Part shown: one piece after another, positions 52,121 through 58,835 of the stretch
Layout: each line of letters begins with the position of its first letter
Position numbering within the stretch: position 1 is the stretch's first letter
NCBI GenBank assembly: GCA_024763215.1
Contig: JANTFX010000008.1
Location: 1-58,835, forward strand
Reading direction: 5' to 3'
DNA: 58,835 nucleotides
Source of the DNA: Candidatus Krumholzibacteriia bacterium
GTDB lineage: Bacteria; Krumholzibacteriota; Krumholzibacteriia; LZORAL124-64-63
Position numbers and translations under genes: made by a program
The notes under the pieces: model-generated
Database searches by the model: none
What the model saw: the letters and a program-made list of their open reading frames with translations, nothing else
Told to the model about the DNA's origin: nothing

Positions 52121-54243
52121 TGCCCTTGAGCTTCGTCAACCCCGCGTTGCTGTTCGGCGGCCTGGCGGCCGCCCTGCCGGTGATCATCCATTTCTTGAGC
52201 CGCCGCAAGGTGCAGCGGGAGAAGTTCAGCGACCTGCGCTTCCTGAGCGAGGTGCAGGCCCGCCAGACCCGGCGTCTGACCATGCGCCGCCTGTTGCTGC
52301 TGTTGCTGAGGGTGCTGGCCATCCTGCTGCTGACCCTGGCGGTGGCCGGGCCGCGCTGGGGAGGCCTGGGCGGCGGGCTGGCCGGCCACAGCGTGCTGAT
52401 GGTCATCGACACCAGCGCCAGCATGGGCACCCAGGAGGAATCAGGGACGCGCCTGGAACAGGCCGTGGCCGATTGCCGCCGCATGATCGGCATGCTGCCG
52501 GGGCGCACCTCGGTCCAGGTCCTGACCGCGGGCGCGGTGGTCAAGCCCCTGCTGGGCGACTGGCTGCCGGCCGGGGCCATGCCCGCCGACGCCCTGCGCG
52601 AGGTCACCGTCGACGGGGGCGTTTTCGACCTCGAGGCCGCACTCGACGAGGCGGTGCGGCAGGTCCGCGGCGCCCCGGGCAACGCGGTGGACGTGGTCCT
52701 GTTCAGCGACCTGCAGAAGATGCGCCGCCAGGCGGACCTGACGGCGGTGGCGGCGCGGCTGCAGGCCGAGCTGCCGGTGCGCATCCTCGTGCGGCGGACC
52801 GGGCAGCCCGTGGCCCAGGGGGGAGTTCTCGGCATCGACCTGCCGCAGCGCGTCCTGCGCCCGGCCGAGAACATCGCCGTGACCGCCCGGGTGATCCCCG
52901 ATGTTCCCGACCAGCCGTTCACCCTGGAACTCGACGGGGTCGATGTGGGCGAGGCGGTGGCCACAGGGCCGGCCGCGGGCGTCCATACCCTGGATTTTTC
53001 CCTCTCGGTGCCGGGCCCCGGCCTGCACCGGGGGCAGGTGCGCAAGCCGAGCGACCGCCTGCCGGCCGACGACGTGCGGCCGTTCATCCTGCGCGTGCCC
53101 CGGCGGCTGAAGATCGTGCTGGCCCACGGTGACGACCGCCCCGGCGACGGCCCCGGCGGACGCGGGGGCTGGCGCTTCGTACAACAGGCCCTGGATCCTG
53201 GTGGCATGGGGGCGCCGTTCGCGGTCGAGCCGGTCGATTCCCGGATGCTGGTCACCGGGAACCTGGACCAGGCCGCCGTGCTGGTCCTGGTGGATCCCGA
53301 CCCGGTGGGTCGCACTTCCCTGGAGGGCATCGAGGGCTGGGTGCGCGCGGGGGGCGGCGTGCTGGTGCTGGCCGGTGACCCCACCTTGGCTTCCTACCTG
53401 CAGCAGACCCTGCTGCCGGGGTTGGGTTTCAGCGGCGAGAAGGTGCGGTTCCGATCCCAGGAACAGGGCCTGGCCATGCGCTTGGTCAGCCGCGGCGACC
53501 CCTTGTTGAAGGACTTCGGCAAGGACGCCCTGGGCACCCTGGAGGATGTGCACTGGCGGCGGTGGTTCTCGCTCCAGGAGCAGGGCGCCCGCGTCCTGCT
53601 CGCCCTGCCGGGCGGCGACCCCCTGGTGTTTTCCCGGGACCTGGAGGCCGGGCGGGTGATGGTCATGGCCGGGAACCTGCTGCCCGAGGCCGGGGACCTG
53701 GCGGCCAGCGCCATGGCCCTGCCCTTGCTGCAGCGCATGGTCTCCTGGCTGGGCGCGCAGCCGGGCCTGTCGTCCGGGGACAACATCCTCGTGGGGCAGG
53801 AGGTCGTGCTGCAGCCGCCGGCCGGATGGGTTCCCGGCCCGGATTTGTCACAGATCATGGTCCGGTTGCCCGGCCAGGCCAAACCACGGCCCGCGGTCCT
53901 GGCCTGGCAGGGGACCCGCCCCGTGCTGCGGGGCGGTGTGGCCACCGAGCCGGGTTTCGCGGTCTTCACCGCCGCGGGCGATACCCTGGGCCTGGTGGCG
54001 GTCGCCATGGCGGGCGCCGAGTCCGGCGTGGCCCTGGAAAAGCCGGCCCACTGGCTTGGTACCCTCGCGGCGGCCGGCCTGGCCACCGCGGGCGACCTGT
54101 CGGGCGCGCCGGCCGGGCAGCTGGGCTCCCGGTTGCGCGGCCGCGATCTGAGGCCGTGGCTGTTCCTGCTGACGGCCATGGTGCTGATGCTGGAGCTCTA
54201 CCTCGGGCGCGGAACCTCCGCCGCGCGCGGGGACGCAGGTTGA
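52120..54243 (+). CDS. BatA-like membrane protein with VWA domain
   Basis: A 707-residue protein. The N-terminal BatA domain (MPLSFVNPALLFGGLAAALPVIIHFLSRRK) has a helix at 9-25 and a second at about 58-76. A VWA domain follows with MIDAS VIDTSASMGTQ (Asp97, Ser99, Ser101). The middle part resembles the extended Bat proteins found with MoxR in FCB bacteria and planctomycetes (VWA plus glutamine-amidotransferase-like region, VLVLVDPDPVGRTSLEGIEGWVRAGGG). A last helix (LFLLTAMVLMLELYLG) anchors the C-terminus. The operon lacks further bat/TPR genes, being directly followed by nifU. Confidence 0.88.
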   Translation: MPLSFVNPALLFGGLAAALPVIIHFLSRRKVQREKFSDLRFLSEVQARQTRRLTMRRLLLLLLRVLAILLLTLAVAGPRWGGLGGGLAGHSVLMVIDTSASMGTQEESGTRLEQAVADCRRMIGMLPGRTSVQVLTAGAVVKPLLGDWLPAGAMPADALREVTVDGGVFDLEAALDEAVRQVRGAPGNAVDVVLFSDLQKMRRQADLTAVAARLQAELPVRILVRRTGQPVAQGGVLGIDLPQRVLRPAENIAVTARVIPDVPDQPFTLELDGVDVGEAVATGPAAGVHTLDFSLSVPGPGLHRGQVRKPSDRLPADDVRPFILRVPRRLKIVLAHGDDRPGDGPGGRGGWRFVQQALDPGGMGAPFAVEPVDSRMLVTGNLDQAAVLVLVDPDPVGRTSLEGIEGWVRAGGGVLVLAGDPTLASYLQQTLLPGLGFSGEKVRFRSQEQGLAMRLVSRGDPLLKDFGKDALGTLEDVHWRRWFSLQEQGARVLLALPGGDPLVFSRDLEAGRVMVMAGNLLPEAGDLAASAMALPLLQRMVSWLGAQPGLSSGDNILVGQEVVLQPPAGWVPGPDLSQIMVRLPGQAKPRPAVLAWQGTRPVLRGGVATEPGFAVFTAAGDTLGLVAVAMAGAESGVALEKPAHWLGTLAAAGLATAGDLSGAPAGQLGSRLRGRDLRPWLFLLTAMVLMLELYLGRGTSAARGDAG

Positions 54244-54288
54244 TAATTGCTGGTTTTTATCTAGTTTTCAGCCTGAAAGGAGCTCCCC

Positions 54289-55188
54289 ATGTGGAACTAC
54301 ACCGATAAAGTCTTCGACCACTTCATGAACCCCCGCAATGTCGGCGAGATCACCGACCCCGACGGGGTGGGCGAGGTGGGGTCCATGGCCTGCGGGGACG
54401 CCCTGCGCCTGTCGTTCAAGCTGGGGCCGGACGGCCGCATCGTCGACGCCAAGTTCCAGACCTTCGGCTGCGGCAGCGCCATCGCCAGCAGCAGCGTGCT
54501 GACCGAGATGCTCAAGGGCAAGACCCTCGAGGAAGCCGCGCAGATCACCAACGAGGACATCGCCGCCGAACTGGGCGGTCTGCCGCGCGAGAAGATGCAC
54601 TGCTCGGTGATGGGGCGCGAGGCCCTCGAGGCGGCCATGATCGACCACTACAAGCGCCTGGGCAAGGGCGTGCCCTGCGATCTGCTGCACCGCGAAACCA
54701 TCCTGTGCCACTGCTTCCAGGTCAGCAAGGATACCGTCAAGCAGGCCATCTTCGATCACCGGCTCAAGGAGATCGAGGATGTGACCAACTATACCAAGGC
54801 CGGCGGTGGCTGCACCGACTGCCACCACGACATCGCCGATATGATCCGTGATTGCTGGGACCAGATCGAACGCGGCGAGGCCCCGCCGCCCAAGGGCCTG
54901 GTGGAGCTGACGGAATTGGCGCCGCCGCCCGGGGCCGCGCGCGAATCGGCCGCCGACCCCCGCCGCGAGCGCATCGAGGAGGTCCTGGCCCACGACATCG
55001 CCCCGGCGTTGCGCAACGACGGCGGGGACATCGAGCTGGTGCGGATCCAGGGCAACAAGGTGTTCGTCCGGTTGACCGGCAACTGCGCCGCCTGCCGGGC
55101 TTCCGACGCCACCATCAAGGGCTACGTGGAAGCCCAGCTGCGCGAGTTCGTCGACGAGCAGCTGGAAGTGATCGAGGTGAACAGCTGA
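54289..55188 (+). CDS. nifU: NifU-type Fe-S cluster scaffold, full length
   Basis: A 299-residue three-domain scaffold. The IscU-like part has Cys35 and Asp37 (ACGDAL), Cys61 (FGCGSA) and Cys105 (KMHCSVMG). The central [2Fe-2S] BFD-like domain has Cys140, Cys142, Cys175 and Cys178 (LCHCF, GGCTDC). The C-terminal Nfu-type domain carries CAAC (Cys266, Cys269). It receives sulfur from NifS, with whose gene it shares a base (TGATG), and delivers clusters to apoproteins. No nitrogenase genes are present, so a general NIF-type Fe-S assembly role is likely. ATG 54289 has AGGAG. Confidence 0.95.
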   Translation: MWNYTDKVFDHFMNPRNVGEITDPDGVGEVGSMACGDALRLSFKLGPDGRIVDAKFQTFGCGSAIASSSVLTEMLKGKTLEEAAQITNEDIAAELGGLPREKMHCSVMGREALEAAMIDHYKRLGKGVPCDLLHRETILCHCFQVSKDTVKQAIFDHRLKEIEDVTNYTKAGGGCTDCHHDIADMIRDCWDQIERGEAPPPKGLVELTELAPPPGAARESAADPRRERIEEVLAHDIAPALRNDGGDIELVRIQGNKVFVRLTGNCAACRASDATIKGYVEAQLREFVDEQLEVIEVNS

Positions 55189-56413
55189 TGAGCACCGAGG
55201 ACAAGAAGTTCAACCTGACCGAGGGTTTTCCGCAGCGTCCGGCCAAGGGCGTCTACTTCGACAACAACGCGACCACCCAGGTGGCTCCGGAGGTCGTGGA
55301 GAAGATGATCCCGCTGCTGCGGGACGTGTTCGGCAACCCCTCGAGCATGCACTCGTTCGGGGCGGCCGCGGGCGAGGAGGTCGCAGCCGCGCGGGACAAG
55401 GTGGCCTCCCTGCTGGGGGCGGGCGCCGCCGGCGAGATCGTCTTCACCAGCGGGGGCTCCGAGGGCGACAATCTGGCCATCGTCGGCACCCTGCACGCCT
55501 ATCCCGACAAGCGGCACCTGGTGACCACCGAGGTGGAGCACCCGGCGGTGCTGGGCCTGTGCCGGGATCTGGAAAAGCGCCACGGCTACGAGGTGACTTA
55601 CCTGGGTGTGGACGGCCAGGGCCGTCTGGACCTGGACGAGCTGCGGGCGGCCATCCGCGACGACACGGCCATCGTCTCGATCATGATGGCCAACAACGAG
55701 ACCGGGGTGCTGTTCGACAGCAACGCCATCGGGCAGATCGTCAAGGAGCGCGGCGCCGTGTTCCACGTCGACGCCGTGCAGGCGGCCGGCAAGCTGCCCG
55801 TTGACGTCAAGAACAGCCCCATCGACCTGCTGTCCATCTCCGGGCACAAGCTGCACGCGCCCAAGGGTATCGGCGCCCTGTACGTGCGCCGCGGCACCAA
55901 GCTGCGCCCCTTGATCCAGGGCGGCCACCAGGAACGGGGCCGCCGCGCCGGTACCGAGAACGTGCCCGGCATCGCGGGGCTGGGCGTCGCCTGCGAGCTG
56001 GCCGAGGCCGGCCGCGAGCACGAGAACACCGTGGTCCGCGCCCTGCGCGACCGGCTGGAAACGGGCCTGCTGGAGGCCATCCCCGACGTGCACCTGAACG
56101 GAGACCGGGAGCAGCGCCTGCCCAACACCTGCAACCTCAGCTTCCAGTACATCGAGGGCGAGGGCATCCTGCTGCTGCTGGACCGCGTCGGCGTGGCCGC
56201 CAGCAGCGGTTCGGCCTGCACCAGCGGCAGCCTCGAGCCCAGCCACGTGCTGCGGGCCATGGGCCTGCCGTTCACCCTGACCCACGGTTCCATCCGCTTC
56301 TCCCTGTCGCGTTACAACACGCAGGAAGAGGTGGACTACGTGGTCAAGGTCCTGCCCCCGATCATCGAACGGTTGCGCATGATCACCCCCTTCAACGCCG
56401 AGCGGGCGACCTT

Positions 56414-56417
<4 letters not shown>
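55188..56417 (+). CDS. nifS: Cysteine desulfurase, NifS/IscS type
   Basis: A 409-residue class V PLP enzyme that provides persulfide sulfur from cysteine. PLP lysine is Lys221 in SISGHKLHAPKG; the catalytic cysteine is Cys344 in SSGSACTSGSLEPSHVL, the long flexible loop of group I desulfurases. YFDNNATTQVAPEV and TSGGSEGDNLAI are also family hallmarks. A GHQERGRRAGTENV block is present. The start overlaps the nifU stop by one base; a much longer upstream reading frame is incidental. Confidence 0.95.

Positions 56418-58835
<2,418 letters not shown>

Overview
The window is GC-rich (roughly two thirds G+C by eye), densely packed, and almost entirely protein coding. I count 46 genes, of which the first (lipoyl E2) and last (Mfd) run off the ends. 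I saw no rRNA, tRNA, CRISPR array, transposase or phage gene. The organism looks like a Gram-negative bacterium of the FCB (Fibrobacteres-Chlorobi-Bacteroidetes) side of the tree, for example a candidate phylum such as Krumholzibacteriota or Eisenbacteria; this is inference. The pointers are: two secreted proteins ending in an NPFNPTTT-type FlgD/sorting-like domain, a class B succinate dehydrogenase (sdhC-sdhA-sdhB, one 5-TM cytochrome), 6-bladed beta-propeller proteins with GDGPGEI motifs, LVIVD repeats, and an RND efflux operon with a lipoprotein adaptor.

Layout. 1-2492 (minus): pyruvate dehydrogenase E1alpha-E1beta-E2. 2755-5622: ferritin, a lipoprotein and a phosphomanno/phosphoglucomutase. 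5609-9309 (minus): PAS histidine kinase, single-domain response regulator and an M29-like peptidase. 9436-14121 (plus): NYN-LOTUS protein with a histone-like tail, an orphan HPt, then a PLP dehydratase-thioesterase-Nramp-like transporter run. 14172-14295: an elaborate palindromic element. 14363-17324: an orphan P-loop protein and a secreted papain-family protease. 17426-20817 (minus): class B SDH. 20980-34741 (minus): a long same-strand run holding an M20 amidohydrolase, two RND permeases, their adaptor, two tandem beta-propeller proteins and a large orphan secreted protein. 34906-38097: PhzF-like isomerase and an LVIVD-repeat secreted protein. 38273-38885: a compact higBA toxin-antitoxin unit with a textbook promoter. 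38946-41761 (minus): ackA, pta and an Rrf2 regulator. 41946-45826 (plus): adenosine deaminase-like protein, a phosphofructokinase with pyrophosphate-type signatures, and a GT-C glycosyltransferase-like protein. 45775-47076 (minus): a SpoIIE-type phosphatase. 47486-49903: a large secreted orphan. 50244-54243: moxR-DUF58-VWA. 54289-end: nifU-nifS-mfd.

Metabolic picture. Pyruvate oxidation (PDH), acetyl-CoA overflow or salvage (Pta-AckA), a class B SDH for menaquinone-linked succinate oxidation or fumarate reduction, and a probably PPi-linked phosphofructokinase suggest a flexible central metabolism with economical phosphate use. NifU/NifS would supply Fe-S clusters (needed by SdhB) and ferritin would store iron; an Rrf2 regulator with three cysteines sits just upstream of pta-ackA.

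Most noteworthy unexplained items: the Nramp-family transporter that has lost both metal-binding motifs, the 124-bp nested palindrome at 14172-14295, the NYN-LOTUS protein with an H1-like tail, the extended RND permease linked to a hydrolase and propeller proteins, the 805-residue secreted orphan, and the near-leaderless higB transcript. No single locus here can be claimed as a new system from sequence alone.
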